In this document: positions 53,395 to 62,458 of the stretch, piece by piece
Layout of the letters: each line of letters opens with the position of its first letter
How positions within the stretch are numbered: position 1 is the first letter of the stretch
From: Kamptonema sp. UHCC 0994
GTDB taxonomy: Bacteria > Cyanobacteriota > Cyanobacteriia > Cyanobacteriales > Microcoleaceae
NCBI RefSeq assembly: GCF_029167235.1
Contig: NZ_JARFTR010000257.1
Span: 1-62,574, forward strand
Direction: 5' to 3'
Length of the DNA: 62,574 nucleotides
Notes under the pieces: generated by a model
Database searches by the model: none
What the model was told of the DNA's origin: nothing
What the model saw: the letters and a program-made list of their open reading frames with translations, nothing else
Position numbers and translations under genes: made by a program

Positions 53395-54531
53395 GTGAAA
53401 CGAAGGTCTTTGCTATTGGGGGCTAGCGCCCTAACTCTGAGTCAATTAGCGGGGGGATGCGGAACCCAGACGGCGCTAAAAGTGCGATCGCTGAAAAATT
53501 CCGTTCCCGCACAAGTTGTCGCTCAATTTCGCAAGCAACTGCAACCATCGCCGCTTTTACAGATTGTGCCACAAACGCAGTTACAAGAATTATTTGCTCT
53601 ATTGCAAACTTGGAAGAGCAAAACTTCAGCACAAAACCAGGGTAAGGAACAGGAAAAAGCTGACTTAGTAATGATTGGTGATTACTGGTTAGCAAAGGCA
53701 ATTCAACAAAAATTAATTCAACCTCTTGACCCTGCAAAGCTTACAAACTGGTCGCAATTACCTCCTGCTTGGCAAACATTAGTAAGGCGTAATGACTCTG
53801 GTATTGCGGATGAAAAAGGCAAAATTTGGGCTGCACCCTACCGCTGGGGCACGACAGTTATAGTATATCGAATTGACAAATTTAAGTCCTTGGGTTTGAA
53901 ACCTCCTACAGACTGGAGCGATCTCTGGCGGGAAGAATTGCGCGATCGCATTTCTTTGCTGGATAATCCTAGAGAAGTTATCGGCTTGACTTTAAAGAAA
54001 CTTGGTAAATCCTACAATACCCGCGATCTTAATAAAGTAGCTAACCTCAAAGAAGAATTAAGCAACTTACACCGCCAATCTAAACTTTACAGTTCTAATT
54101 CTTACCTACAACCTCTAATTTTAGGAGATACTTGGGCGGCTGTTGGTTGGTCTGGGGATGTATTACGGCTAATGCAGAATCAGAAAGAAATTGGGGCAGT
54201 AGTTCCAATTTCTGGAACATCAATGTGGGTAGATTTGTGGGTACAACCGGTATCTAATCAATCATCAAATTTATCGTTAGCAGAACAATGGATGGATTTT
54301 TGTTGGCAGCCACAAATAGCTACTCAAATGTCTCTGCTAACTCAAGCTAGCTCTCCTATTATTATTAGCATGAAGCGTGAAGATTTGCCCGAAGAACTTC
54401 GTATTAATCGTTTACTTTTACCGGAATCAGAGGTTATTTCTAAAAGTGAATTTCTTTTTCCTCTCCCGGATGTAGCTATTGAGCAATATCGCTCCTTGTG
54501 GCAAGAAATCAGAAATATTAAGCATGGTTAG
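53395..54531 (+). CDS. Extracellular solute-binding lipoprotein (PotD-like fold)
   Basis: Protein of 378 aa from a GTG. The N-terminus has a twin-arginine pair (MKRRSLLLGAS) and a lipobox (SQLAGGC, with the Cys at about residue 22), so it is a probable Tat-exported or Sec-exported lipoprotein. The body resembles periplasmic binding proteins for polyamines or other cations (DLVMIGDYWLAKAIQQKLIQ, then WAAPYRWGTTVIVYRIDKF and NQSSNLSLAEQWMDFCWQPQ). No permease or ATPase gene is adjacent. Its TAG stop is inside a GTTAGTT array. Confidence 0.75.
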   Translation: MKRRSLLLGASALTLSQLAGGCGTQTALKVRSLKNSVPAQVVAQFRKQLQPSPLLQIVPQTQLQELFALLQTWKSKTSAQNQGKEQEKADLVMIGDYWLAKAIQQKLIQPLDPAKLTNWSQLPPAWQTLVRRNDSGIADEKGKIWAAPYRWGTTVIVYRIDKFKSLGLKPPTDWSDLWREELRDRISLLDNPREVIGLTLKKLGKSYNTRDLNKVANLKEELSNLHRQSKLYSSNSYLQPLILGDTWAAVGWSGDVLRLMQNQKEIGAVVPISGTSMWVDLWVQPVSNQSSNLSLAEQWMDFCWQPQIATQMSLLTQASSPIIISMKREDLPEELRINRLLLPESEVISKSEFLFPLPDVAIEQYRSLWQEIRNIKHG

Positions 54532-54582
54532 TTGTTAGTTGTTAGTTGTTAGTTGTTAGTATCTGGATACAATTAAATGTAG

Positions 54583-54681
54583 GGTGGGTGTAAATTTAGT
54601 GGATCGAAGGTACTGGAAACTTCTTTTGGATATGCTAACTTAACTGATGCTGATTTTACTATCATTCAGTCGAGGTGTTAA
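54583..54681 (+). pseudogene. Short pentapeptide-repeat remnant
   Basis: Open frame without an ATG, ending in TAA at 54679. It contains GYANLTDADFT, two pentapeptide units, and stops 3 nt before the next gene's ATG (54685). It looks like the tail of a decayed pentapeptide gene. Confidence 0.5.
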
Positions 54682-54684
54682 AGT

Positions 54685-55296
54685 ATGACTGATATAACTA
54701 CCGAGCATTTGCTAAGTAGCTATGCTGCCGGAAACAGACATTTTAGGAGGGCTAACTTGAGCGGTATCGATTTGAGCGGAGCTAACTTACCTGGAATCTG
54801 CTTCGATTGTAGTAATTTGAGTGGAGCTAATTTGAGCGGAGCTAGTTTGAGCGGAGCTAGTTTGATAGACAGCAACCTTCACGAAGTTAACTTGGAAAGC
54901 GCTAATTTATCTGGTGCCGATTTGTGTCTTGTTTGGTCTCACCATGCCAACTGGAGGAGAGTGTATTTGGATGGTGCTAACCTGCAAAATGCTTACTTAA
55001 AATCTGTCGATTTGGAAGGAGCTACTTTCCGAGGCGCTCAACTAAATCGCATAACTTTTTCCGAGTGTAACATGAGAAATATTAATCTGGAGGGAGCGAT
55101 ATGGAATGATTCTAACGGTGGGGGTATATGGAATGTTGATTTGACGGGAGCCATCGGTTTCGATCCAGACGATATTGCTGGAAACAATATCATCCTTCCT
55201 GATGGAGAGTTCCTCAAAGATGCTTGGGAGTTCATTAAGCGAAACGGAAAGTTAGATCGTCCCCGACGGCTCAACCAGCCATCGGATTTTGATTAG
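54685..55296 (+). CDS. Pentapeptide-repeat protein
   Basis: Protein of 203 aa. The cap (HLLSSYAAGNRHF) is followed by A(N/D)LXX repeats to about residue 145. The C-terminal part (FDPDDIAGNNIILPDGEFLK) has no repeats. It is the third pentapeptide protein with the same cap type in this window and directly follows a pentapeptide remnant. Confidence 0.8.
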   Translation: MTDITTEHLLSSYAAGNRHFRRANLSGIDLSGANLPGICFDCSNLSGANLSGASLSGASLIDSNLHEVNLESANLSGADLCLVWSHHANWRRVYLDGANLQNAYLKSVDLEGATFRGAQLNRITFSECNMRNINLEGAIWNDSNGGGIWNVDLTGAIGFDPDDIAGNNIILPDGEFLKDAWEFIKRNGKLDRPRRLNQPSDFD

Positions 55297-55393
55297 TAGT
55301 GCGGGCTGCCATCTGCAAGAGCCTGCCTTCTGCAACCTGCACTACTAACAGTTTTTGTTATGGTAATCAACAGGACATGATATCAGTCTCGCA

Positions 55394-55581
55394 TTAGGTA
55401 GATGTATTGAGGAAAAAGTTGGTGTTACGGTCTTCCTCAATAGCATCCTGAAGTTCTTGAGGAAGTCCGGAGAAGAAGTTATAACCTGTTAGATGCTCTA
55501 CATCGCGGACTGTTACCGCATAAGTTTCCCAGACACCTGGTCTGGAAAGATCTAATATTGTGTCATTTCCCAATATTATAT
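55394..55581 (-). pseudogene. C-terminal remnant of a DNA/RNA non-specific endonuclease
   Basis: Minus-strand frame ending in TAA (55394-55396 on the plus strand). It reads LSRPGVWETYAVTVRDVEHL, then TGYNFFSGLPQELQDAIEED, the C-terminus of NUC1-type (endonuclease G-like) nucleases. The catalytic DRGH region is missing. The open frame runs into the AGAAACCGGGTTTCT repeat at 55590-55660, where homology to the nuclease stops, so the element may have caused the truncation. The region 55297-55393 shows nothing. Confidence 0.55.
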
Positions 55582-55589
55582 TACAAGTT

Positions 55590-55660
55590 GAGAAACTGGG
55601 TTTCTGAGACAGTTTGGCTTAAAGAAGCAGAGATTTTGATAGAAACCCGGTTTCTAACCC
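55590..55660. repeat. Inverted repeat of the AGAAACCGGGTTTCT family
   Basis: AGAAACTGGGTTTCT at the left and AGAAACCCGGTTTCT at the right are self-complementary and inverted to each other. The core AGAAACCGGGTTTT also lies in the element at 27136-27242. Confidence 0.6.
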
Positions 55661-55669
55661 AGCCGAGAA

Positions 55670-56167
55670 TTAAAATCGTCTTGGTTTACCGCGCAGTCCA
55701 CCATTAGATAAAGAATCTAGTTCTAGGTTACATTCTAGTTGAGTAGAAGGATTATTTTGAGCGGTCGAGAATTTGCAAGAGTAGATTGCTAAAGCTTCTC
55801 CTTGAGGGTTACAAACGCGAACGTTATAACCGTAATCTCTCGCCGCTGTACCGAATTGATTGACAAATTGGTATCTCTCTAAATAATCCAATAAGCTCCA
55901 GAGTTGGCGGTTAACTATCAGAATTACCCAATTATTATTAGATTCAACAAACCAGTTGTCTAATAGTTTCCCTCCAAATTGTTGTTTTGTCAACCAAAGG
56001 CTGGGGATACTCAGCTCTATTTGAGATAGAGGAGGTGATGGCAATTGATACCAATTTGCAGTTGGACAGGTTGACTGTTGAGCAACTGCGATCGCAGTTT
56101 TTTGCCCTAGTAAACTGGGAAGAAAAAAGGAAAAGTTAATAAGAATAAATAGGTTTAATATTTTCAT
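55670..56167 (-). CDS. Exported hypothetical protein
   Basis: Protein of 165 aa with a Sec signal peptide (ILNLFILINFSFFLPSLLGQ, probable cut after TAIAVA or near it). The mature part has four cysteines (CPTANW, RVCNPQG, YSCKFS, LECNLE) that may form two disulfides, and a WFVESNNNWVILIVNRQLW stretch. I do not recognise the family beyond cyanobacterial periplasmic proteins. Confidence 0.65.
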   Translation of the reverse strand: MKILNLFILINFSFFLPSLLGQKTAIAVAQQSTCPTANWYQLPSPPLSQIELSIPSLWLTKQQFGGKLLDNWFVESNNNWVILIVNRQLWSLLDYLERYQFVNQFGTAARDYGYNVRVCNPQGEALAIYSCKFSTAQNNPSTQLECNLELDSLSNGGLRGKPRRF

Positions 56168-56175
56168 ACTGCATT

Positions 56176-56580
56176 GTTAGTTGGTTGTTAGTTGTTAGTT
56201 GTTAGTTGTTAGTTGTTGGTGGTTAGTGGTTAGTGGTTAGTTGTTAGTTGTTAGTTGTCATTGCGAGCCAAGCGCAGCAATCTGAGGCGCGAAGCGTTGC
56301 GAGGAACGAAGCAAGCTGGATCTTGCCCGAAGCAATCGCCTTAGACCGAGATTGCTTCGGGTTGCTAAAGGTTAACTTTGCGATCGTAATTTTGCTTTGA
56401 TTAGTTAAGAATAGCATAGACAATACTTAGCATTTTAACGATGTAGGAAGGGTTTGGGATTGCTTCGCACAGCGAACAATGACAGAAACCAATAACTAAC
56501 AATGACTAACAACCAACAACCAACAACCAACAACTAACCACCAACAACTAACTACTAACTACTAACATAACAGTTAATTA
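56176..56580. repeat. Heptamer arrays flanking a degenerate TGTCATTGCGAG palindrome
   Basis: (GTTAGTT)n at 56176-56255, a palindromic region with ends TGTCATTGCGAG (56256) and ACAATGACA (to 56484), and (CCAACAA)n/(ACTAACT)n arrays from 56490 to 56575. The palindrome is of the family at 9881-10120 but appears interrupted. It fills the whole gap between two minus-strand genes. Confidence 0.7.
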
Positions 56581-57699
56581 ATCCCAAAGCCGACGGCCGC
56601 TAGTACCAGATAGCCGTTGATGAGTATCCTTTAATAAAGCTGGAATATCTAGATTTTCTGGACATCGAGGTAGACATTCGCCGCAATCTGTACATCGATT
56701 TCCCTTAACACCCGGAAACCAATGTCCAGCATTTTCAAACATTCCATAACGGTATTTACCAAAGTCTGTCATGTTATAGGCAACAGCGAGATTACGCAAG
56801 CGTAATACTTCAGGAATATTAATATTTTCTGGACAGGGTAAGCAAGCATAACACTGACTGCATTTATCTGTTCCTAAACTCGCTGCGGATTGTGTTTCTA
56901 AGCGCTCAAAGATGTCAATTTCTGCGGATGTCAGGGGATAATCGCGATCGCAACATTGCAGAGGCAATTCTAATTCAGTTGGGTTAGCTGGCCCAACACT
57001 GATTGTAGTAATTCGATGGTCACTTAGCAAGAACCTATAGTTTAATTCTAGGGGCGAAAAGGGCAAACATAATTTTTTAAGGCTTTCGGGCGGGGTGTAA
57101 AGTCTTCCTCCTTTATCAGCAGGAGAAATAATAAAAACGCCCATATCTTTTTCCGAGGCTAACTTGATTGCTGGCGCATTCCGCTGAAAAAAATAGTAAT
57201 AATGTAGATTAATAAAATCAAAATAATCTGTATTAATGGTAGCTAGAATTAACTCTAAAGACCCGTGAGTAGAAAACCCGATATGCCTCACTCTGCCATC
57301 AGTTATAGCCTTGCGAATAGTTGGGATAGAAGTATGTACGGAGTCTAAATGTTCCCAGGTATTGATGCCGTGAATTGCTAAACAGTCGAGATAATCTAGA
57401 TTTAATCGTTTTAGAGATTCATCGATAGAGCGATCTATTGCTGCAGCGTTGGGAGTGGGGGAAATTTTTGTGGTAATGTGAAGGCGATCGCGCTCTCTTG
57501 GCAATCGAGTACCAATAGCTGCACCGAGATATTCCTCACTTTTACCATAACCCTTAGCTGTTTCTAGGTGATTAATTCCCATAGAGACTGCACGATCTAC
57601 AGTAGCTATTGCAATTTCTTCCGAAGCCAGATAGCGCATTGTGCCTAAAGAAAAAACAGACAAGTTTAGATTAGTTTTACCAAACCTTCGATCGCGCAT
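56578..57699 (-). CDS. Aldo/keto reductase with C-terminal [4Fe-4S] motifs
   Basis: Protein of 373 aa from the ATG at 57699. The first 290 residues are an aldo/keto reductase barrel (MRDRRFGKTNLNLSVFSLG). Catalytic residues are in HLETAKGYGKSEEYLG (Tyr; the usual Asp appears as Glu), RLHITTKIS (Lys) and DCLAIHGIN (His). The last 80 residues have two Cys clusters (KCSQCYACLPCPENINIPEV and CTDCGECLPRCPENLDIP) that bind two iron-sulfur clusters. Fused reductase-ferredoxin proteins of this type occur in cyanobacteria. The substrate is unknown. An upstream reading from 57741 adds a non-conserved stretch. Confidence 0.85.
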   Translation of the reverse strand: MRDRRFGKTNLNLSVFSLGTMRYLASEEIAIATVDRAVSMGINHLETAKGYGKSEEYLGAAIGTRLPRERDRLHITTKISPTPNAAAIDRSIDESLKRLNLDYLDCLAIHGINTWEHLDSVHTSIPTIRKAITDGRVRHIGFSTHGSLELILATINTDYFDFINLHYYYFFQRNAPAIKLASEKDMGVFIISPADKGGRLYTPPESLKKLCLPFSPLELNYRFLLSDHRITTISVGPANPTELELPLQCCDRDYPLTSAEIDIFERLETQSAASLGTDKCSQCYACLPCPENINIPEVLRLRNLAVAYNMTDFGKYRYGMFENAGHWFPGVKGNRCTDCGECLPRCPENLDIPALLKDTHQRLSGTSGRRLWD

Positions 57700-57843
57700 A
57701 AATAAGACTTTTAAGATTACAGGATAGAGGCAGAGGCACAAAAGGTTTTTCTTGGCTTCAGGACAATGATTTACTGCTGTAACTCATAACTGATAACTGA
57801 TAACTGTCTTGCTTTTGGCCGCTTGCCTCAAGCCTGTTGCCTG

Positions 57844-58350
57844 TTAGGAAAATTCTCCGCCGATCGATCCTCCTCTTTGAATTAAATCCTCCGGGCGGAG
57901 GTTAGAGATAAATTCTCGGAAAGCTCTGCGTTCGGCTTCGTCAGCGTCTCGATCGACGGGGATGGAGGCATCGGCGATCACTTCTTCCATTACCCAAATG
58001 GGGCTATTGGTGCGAAGTGCGAGGGCGATCGCATCGCTAGGGCGAGCATCAATCTCTTTTTTGACTTCTCCAGAACGGACGATCAGGACGGCATAGAAGG
58101 TGTTATCTTGCAGGGAGTGAATTACTATTCGCTCCAGAGTCAGATTCCACGCCTCTAGGAAGTTGACCAGGAGATCGTGAGTCAGCGGCCGGGGGGGCTT
58201 TTGGCTTTCCAGAGCGCTAATTATTGCCTTTGCCTGCTCCTGACCGATATAAATAGGCAAGGCCCGCCGCTCCGTAGCGTCTCTCAACAGGACAATAGGA
58301 CTGCGCGTGGCTGCATCCAAGGCAATTCCTGCGACTTTCATTTCAATCAT
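57844..58350 (-). CDS. Bifunctional nuclease family protein (DUF151)
   Basis: Protein of 168 aa of the DUF151 family, whose plant member has nuclease activity. Conserved parts: IALDAATRSPIVLLRDATER, then LPIYIGQEQAKAIISALE and later DARPSDAIALALRTNSPIW. Divergent from ribE; the 130-bp spacer shows no FMN riboswitch that I can recognise. Confidence 0.85.
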   Translation of the reverse strand: MIEMKVAGIALDAATRSPIVLLRDATERRALPIYIGQEQAKAIISALESQKPPRPLTHDLLVNFLEAWNLTLERIVIHSLQDNTFYAVLIVRSGEVKKEIDARPSDAIALALRTNSPIWVMEEVIADASIPVDRDADEAERRAFREFISNLRPEDLIQRGGSIGGEFS

Positions 58351-58483
58351 CGGATCGGCCTCATGGGATACTGTAAGGCGGTGGAGAATCGGGGCACCGA
58401 CATGACCTAAGTTCCAGTATGCCTCGATTTTTGCCTGAATCTACAACGGATTGTGCTCAAAGATCGAATAGCGGGGGGTTGTG

Positions 58484-59215
58484 GTGTTTACAGGATTAAT
58501 TCAGGGATTGGGGACGCTTGAGGCTATGTCCGGCGATCGCTTACAAGTGTCCTGTGTATCGGGCAATACAGACGCGATTTTGCGGGATTTGGTGATTGGG
58601 GATAGCGTGGCGATCGATGGGGTGTGTCTGACGGCGGTGGAAATTTTGTCTCAAGGCTTTGTGGCGATCGCATCCCCGGAAACTCTCAGCCGCAGCACTC
58701 TTGGCCTCAAACCCAACGCCTGCGTTAATATTGAAACCTCTCTCCGCGCCGGCAGCAAACTCGGCGGTCATTTTGTCACCGGCCATGTAGACGGGATCGG
58801 CAGTTTAGTCGAGTCAGTGGCCACTGCAAATGCTTGGGAAATGCGGTTTACAGCGCCGCCAGCAGCCGCCTCGGTTTGGCAGCGTCAAATCGCGCCTTAC
58901 ATCGTTCCCAAAGGCAGTATCGCCGTCAACGGCATCAGCTTAACTGTGGCAGATTGCGATGCTGTCGGCAACTGGTTTGAAGTGGCTGTAATTCCCCATA
59001 GTTATAGTGAAACTAATCTGCGGGATTTGAAACCGGGGAGTTGGGTAAATATTGAAGGAGATATCTTGGGTAAATATGTGGCGAAATTTATTCGTAGCAG
59101 CTCTATGTTATCTTCTGATTCTAATTTCGGATGGGAAGAAACTGCTGTTACCAGTATGGGGGAAATTACGCCAGATTTTTTAGCAGAACACGGTTTTATG
59201 AAAAGCATTAATTGA
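58484..59215 (+). CDS. ribE: Riboflavin synthase alpha chain
   Basis: Makes riboflavin from two 6,7-dimethyl-8-ribityllumazine molecules. Two homologous lumazine-binding halves: FTGLIQGLGTLEAM with GGHFVTGHVDGIGSL, and a second copy with SIAVNGISLTVADCDA and PHSYSETNLRDLKPG. The start is a GTG at 58484; another GTG sits 3 nt upstream. The product (243 aa) has about 30 residues more at the C-terminus than usual (GWEETAVTSMGEITPDFLAE). Confidence 0.95.
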   Translation: MFTGLIQGLGTLEAMSGDRLQVSCVSGNTDAILRDLVIGDSVAIDGVCLTAVEILSQGFVAIASPETLSRSTLGLKPNACVNIETSLRAGSKLGGHFVTGHVDGIGSLVESVATANAWEMRFTAPPAAASVWQRQIAPYIVPKGSIAVNGISLTVADCDAVGNWFEVAVIPHSYSETNLRDLKPGSWVNIEGDILGKYVAKFIRSSSMLSSDSNFGWEETAVTSMGEITPDFLAEHGFMKSIN

Positions 59216-59288
59216 TTCAATTTCCAAGTTGTTGTTGTTCTCAATTAACATCTGAGTCTCCTAGGTTAAAAAGTCTAATTTTAGGATC

Positions 59289-59338
59289 GTAACGCCGCCT
59301 TCTAGGCGGTTAAGATACCGCCCAGAGGGCGGCGTTAC
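59289..59338. repeat. GC-rich REP-like inverted repeat between ribE and cysW
   Basis: GTAACGCCGCC and GGCGGCGTTAC are perfect ends, with inner GGCGGT/ACCGCC. Same family as 61163-61211 and the partial copy at 1-24. It lies in the gap between the convergent ribE and cysW and could terminate both transcripts. Confidence 0.75.
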
Positions 59339-59402
59339 AAAATGCCTGCAACATCAATTTTTATTAGAAATAATTGGGAAATATCCGAACTATTCCATTT
59401 TT

Positions 59403-60281
59403 TTATTCAATTGCCTTAATCCTAGTTTTGCGCTCCAATATTTCCTTAAGTACAAGAGTTACAACAGCTAAAAAAGCCAGGATAACCGCAGCCGAATAAG
59501 CCGATTGCGTCGCATACTGCTTATAAGATTCCTCTACAAACAGCGGTAAAGTTTGCGTTTTTTTAGCAATATTTCCCGATACTACAGAGATAGCGCCAAA
59601 TTCTCCCATTGCTCTCGCATTTGTCAAAATCAAGCCATAAAGTAAGCCCCAACGAATATTTGGAAGCGTGACTCGCCAGAAAATTTGCCAATCATTTGCA
59701 CCCAAAGTTTTAGCCGCTTCTTCTTGGTCAGTACCCGCCTCTTCCAACACCGGAATTACTTCACGAGCCACAAAAGGCAGAGTTACAAAAGCAGTAGCAA
59801 GTACCATCCCCGGAAAAGCAAAAATAATCTTAATATTGGCTGCTTCTAGGAACGCTCCAAACCACCCATTGCGACCATATAACAACACGATCATTAAACC
59901 AGCAACAACAGGAGAAATTGCAAAAGGTATGTCTAAGATGCTGATTAAAAGCGTGCGCCCAGGAAATTTATTTCTAGCAATGACCCAGGCAGCACACAAA
60001 CCAAAAATTGTATTGATCGGCACTACAATTATAGCAATAAATAAGGTCAGCTTGGCTGCATGGAGAAACTCTGGAGAAGTCAAATTTGACATGAAAGGCC
60101 CAACTCCCTTACTAAAAGCTTGGACAAAAACATTGAGGGCCGGTATAAAAAGTACAAGAGATAAATACAGGACTGCAACCCCAATTAAAACCCACTTTAC
60201 CCAAGTTTTCTCCTTGCTTTGCAAGCGAGAATTAGCAGGAGGTACATTGTATTTAGCAGATGGATTCAGATCAATCGTCAT
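59403..60281 (-). CDS. cysW: Sulfate ABC transporter permease CysW
   Basis: Membrane permease of 292 aa from the ATG at 60281. A reading from 60308 adds nine residues and is less likely. Six hydrophobic helices are visible. The EAA loop is [20 protein letters not shown], contacting the ATPase. [15 protein letters not shown] is typical of CysW. The start overlaps the cysT stop by 11 nt. It is the last gene of the cluster; no cysA follows (ribE lies there on the other strand). Confidence 0.93.
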   Translation of the reverse strand: MTIDLNPSAKYNVPPANSRLQSKEKTWVKWVLIGVAVLYLSLVLFIPALNVFVQAFSKGVGPFMSNLTSPEFLHAAKLTLFIAIIVVPINTIFGLCAAWVIARNKFPGRTLLISILDIPFAISPVVAGLMIVLLYGRNGWFGAFLEAANIKIIFAFPGMVLATAFVTLPFVAREVIPVLEEAGTDQEEAAKTLGANDWQIFWRVTLPNIRWGLLYGLILTNARAMGEFGAISVVSGNIAKKTQTLPLFVEESYKQYATQSAYSAAVILAFLAVVTLVLKEILERKTRIKAIE

Positions 60282-61119
60282 AGCGGCTACCCCAGGCTTG
60301 TAAAACATTAATTGCTAACAACATTACCAATGAAATTGCTAATAGCACAACGCCAATTACAGTTGCACCCGCATAGTCGTACTGTTCCAATCTCTGAAAA
60401 ATTAGCACTGGTGCGATCAAATCTTTAAATGGCATATTAGAAGCAACAATTACAGTCGATCCATACTCGCCAACTGCCCTAGAAAATCCTAGAGCTACCC
60501 CAGTTAAAATTGCTGGCAATAATGGTGGTAAAATCACCCGCCAAAATGTCTGCCACCGAGAAGCACCTAAACACCAAGCTGCTTCCTCAATATCTCTTTC
60601 CATCTCGCTCAAAACTGGTTGTACTGTTCGCACTACAAAGGGCAAGGAAATAAAAATCATTGCCACACCTACGCCAAGACGAGTAAATGCAATCTTGATA
60701 CCAAAAGGCGCAAACAATGAACCAATCCAGCCATTATTACTATAAACTGTGGCGATCGTCAAGCCTGCAACAGATGTAGGCAGTGCAAAAGGTAAATCGA
60801 CTGCGGCATCTATAATTCGCTTGAGTGGAAAGTCGTATCTGACTAAAACCCAGGCAATTAATGTTCCGAAAACGCCATTAATTATCGCGGCAACTAATGA
60901 TGTAAAAAAGGTGACATCGTAGGCAGAGAGAGCAATCGGACTGGTGGCAATTCTCCAGAATTCGGCTGGGTTAGCTGTACTCGCTTTCGCTAGCAATGCT
61001 GCTACTGGCAGCAGTAGCATTAAAGAAAGATAGCCGAGGGTTATTCGCCAAGGCCAAGTAATTTTGGCTGCTAGATTTTGGAGTTGAGATTTTGGTTTGT
61101 GGGTGGGAAGCGATACCAT
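60271..61119 (-). CDS. cysT: Sulfate ABC transporter permease CysT
   Basis: Membrane permease of 282 aa with six helices. The EAA loop is [20 protein letters not shown], and [19 protein letters not shown] is typical of the CysT subunit. Coupled to cysW by overlap. A 94-bp gap with a REP-like hairpin separates it from sbpA. Confidence 0.93.
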   Translation of the reverse strand: MVSLPTHKPKSQLQNLAAKITWPWRITLGYLSLMLLLPVAALLAKASTANPAEFWRIATSPIALSAYDVTFFTSLVAAIINGVFGTLIAWVLVRYDFPLKRIIDAAVDLPFALPTSVAGLTIATVYSNNGWIGSLFAPFGIKIAFTRLGVGVAMIFISLPFVVRTVQPVLSEMERDIEEAAWCLGASRWQTFWRVILPPLLPAILTGVALGFSRAVGEYGSTVIVASNMPFKDLIAPVLIFQRLEQYDYAGATVIGVVLLAISLVMLLAINVLQAWGSRYDD

Positions 61120-61162
61120 TTTGATTTGAGATTTTAGAGATTTTTAGATGCCTTGTTTTGCC

Positions 61163-61211
61163 GTAACGCCGCCCTCCGGGCGGTTCTTTTACCGCTCAAA
61201 GGGCGGCGTTA
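61163..61211. repeat. GC-rich REP-like inverted repeat between sbpA and cysT
   Basis: GTAACGCCGCC at the left and GGCGGCGTTA at the right with inner GGCGGT/ACCGC arms. It begins 2 nt after the sbpA stop, so it could act as an attenuator or as an mRNA-stabilising hairpin that gives more binding protein than permease. Confidence 0.75.
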
Positions 61212-61213
61212 AG

Positions 61214-62347
61214 TTATTTTCTAATGTCAGCTTGGATTTTGTCAAAAATAGTGCCATCAGCAAAGAATTTTTGATCAATTTCTCCCCAACCTCCCAAATC
61301 TTGAACTGTAAATAAGTTTTTGACTGGGGGATATTTCTCGACAAATTCTTTGTCTTGAGCTACACTAGCTTCTACTGGGCGAAAACCTGCTTTAGCAAAT
61401 TCTCGCTGAGCTTCTGGAGTGTACAGAAACTTGACAAAAGCTTCAGCAATTTCGCGAGTACCGTGCTTATCAACGTTCTTATCAACAACTGCGATCGGAT
61501 TGTCGATGGAGACATTGGTATCGGGAACAATATAAGGCACTTTTTCACCTTTCTGAGCAGCTAATACCATCTCATTTTCATAGTTGATCAACACATCGCC
61601 TTGACCTTGTTTGAAAAATACATCGCTGGCTTCGCGAGCATCTTTTGTGAGTATGGGAACGTTTTTGTAGACCTTGGTAACAAATTCTTGAGCCTTGGCA
61701 TCATCGCCGCCAGTTTTGGTGACAGCACCCCATAAAGCTAGGAAATTCCAGCGAGCAACCCCAGAGGTTTTAGGGTCAGCGGTGATTAGTTGCACTCCGT
61801 CTTTAGCTAAATCTTCCCATGTTTTAATACTTTTGGGATTGCCTTCGCGGGTGACTAATGCTGCTACGGATTTGCTGACTATGGCATCATTAGGTGATTC
61901 TTTTTCCCAACCTGCTTCAATTAGTCCAGCTTTCTGAATTTTACCTGTGTCTCCGGCATGAGCTAGGTGGACTATATCTGCTTCTAAGCCGTCAATTACG
62001 GCGCGGGTTTGGGAGCCGGAACCGCCATAACTTTGATTGAAGCTGACAGTTTGATTGTGTTCTTGTTTCCACTTTTCTACGAATTTGGGAATAATTGCTT
62101 CGTGGGCTGCTTTGGTGACGGCAAAGGAAACGAGGGTAAGTTCTACGTTGCCTTGACTGGCTGCTGTGCTGGCGCTGGATGCTGTGTTGCTACTGCTGGG
62201 AGAGCAGGAGGCGATCGCCACACTCAAACTCAGTCCTAATATAAATAGTGATGCGAAGCTTTTTAGGGAATTCCCAAATAGAGTTATGCTGGCTAGTTGC
62301 TGTTGGTACGAGCGTCCTAGCTGAGTGAGGCGTTGCCACTGACTCAT
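61214..62347 (-). CDS. sbpA: Sulfate ABC transporter substrate-binding protein SbpA
   Basis: Periplasmic sulfate-binding protein of 377 aa. The long N-terminus ends in a lipobox (VAIASCSPSSS), so it is a lipoprotein; a Ser/Ala-rich linker follows. The sulfate site is in NQSYGGSGSQTRAVIDGLEA and EADIVHLAHAGD. The C-terminal FLYTPEAQREFAKAGFRPV is also the family pattern. It leads the cluster sbpA-cysT-cysW. Upstream (62348-62574) is a promoter region with a C-rich tract. Confidence 0.93.
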   Translation of the reverse strand: MSQWQRLTQLGRSYQQQLASITLFGNSLKSFASLFILGLSLSVAIASCSPSSSNTASSASTAASQGNVELTLVSFAVTKAAHEAIIPKFVEKWKQEHNQTVSFNQSYGGSGSQTRAVIDGLEADIVHLAHAGDTGKIQKAGLIEAGWEKESPNDAIVSKSVAALVTREGNPKSIKTWEDLAKDGVQLITADPKTSGVARWNFLALWGAVTKTGGDDAKAQEFVTKVYKNVPILTKDAREASDVFFKQGQGDVLINYENEMVLAAQKGEKVPYIVPDTNVSIDNPIAVVDKNVDKHGTREIAEAFVKFLYTPEAQREFAKAGFRPVEASVAQDKEFVEKYPPVKNLFTVQDLGGWGEIDQKFFADGTIFDKIQADIRK

Positions 62348-62458
62348 TAGATGCTTTCCTTGTGTAAAGTACGGTTATTTGGTAGGGATACCGTTTTTTG
62401 TGTACAGTCGTAGATTATATAGAAGACTTTGCAAAATTGCAAGAGATCAAAAAAACTA

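Noticed and set aside
58351-58483. FMN riboswitch upstream of ribE
   Set aside because: The spacer is short and I could not find the conserved multi-stem pattern.
59668-60303. Long plus-strand open frame (211 codons) opposite cysW
   Set aside because: It is antisense to a well-supported permease; its composition is that of a mirrored membrane protein gene, with no ribosome site or family pattern.
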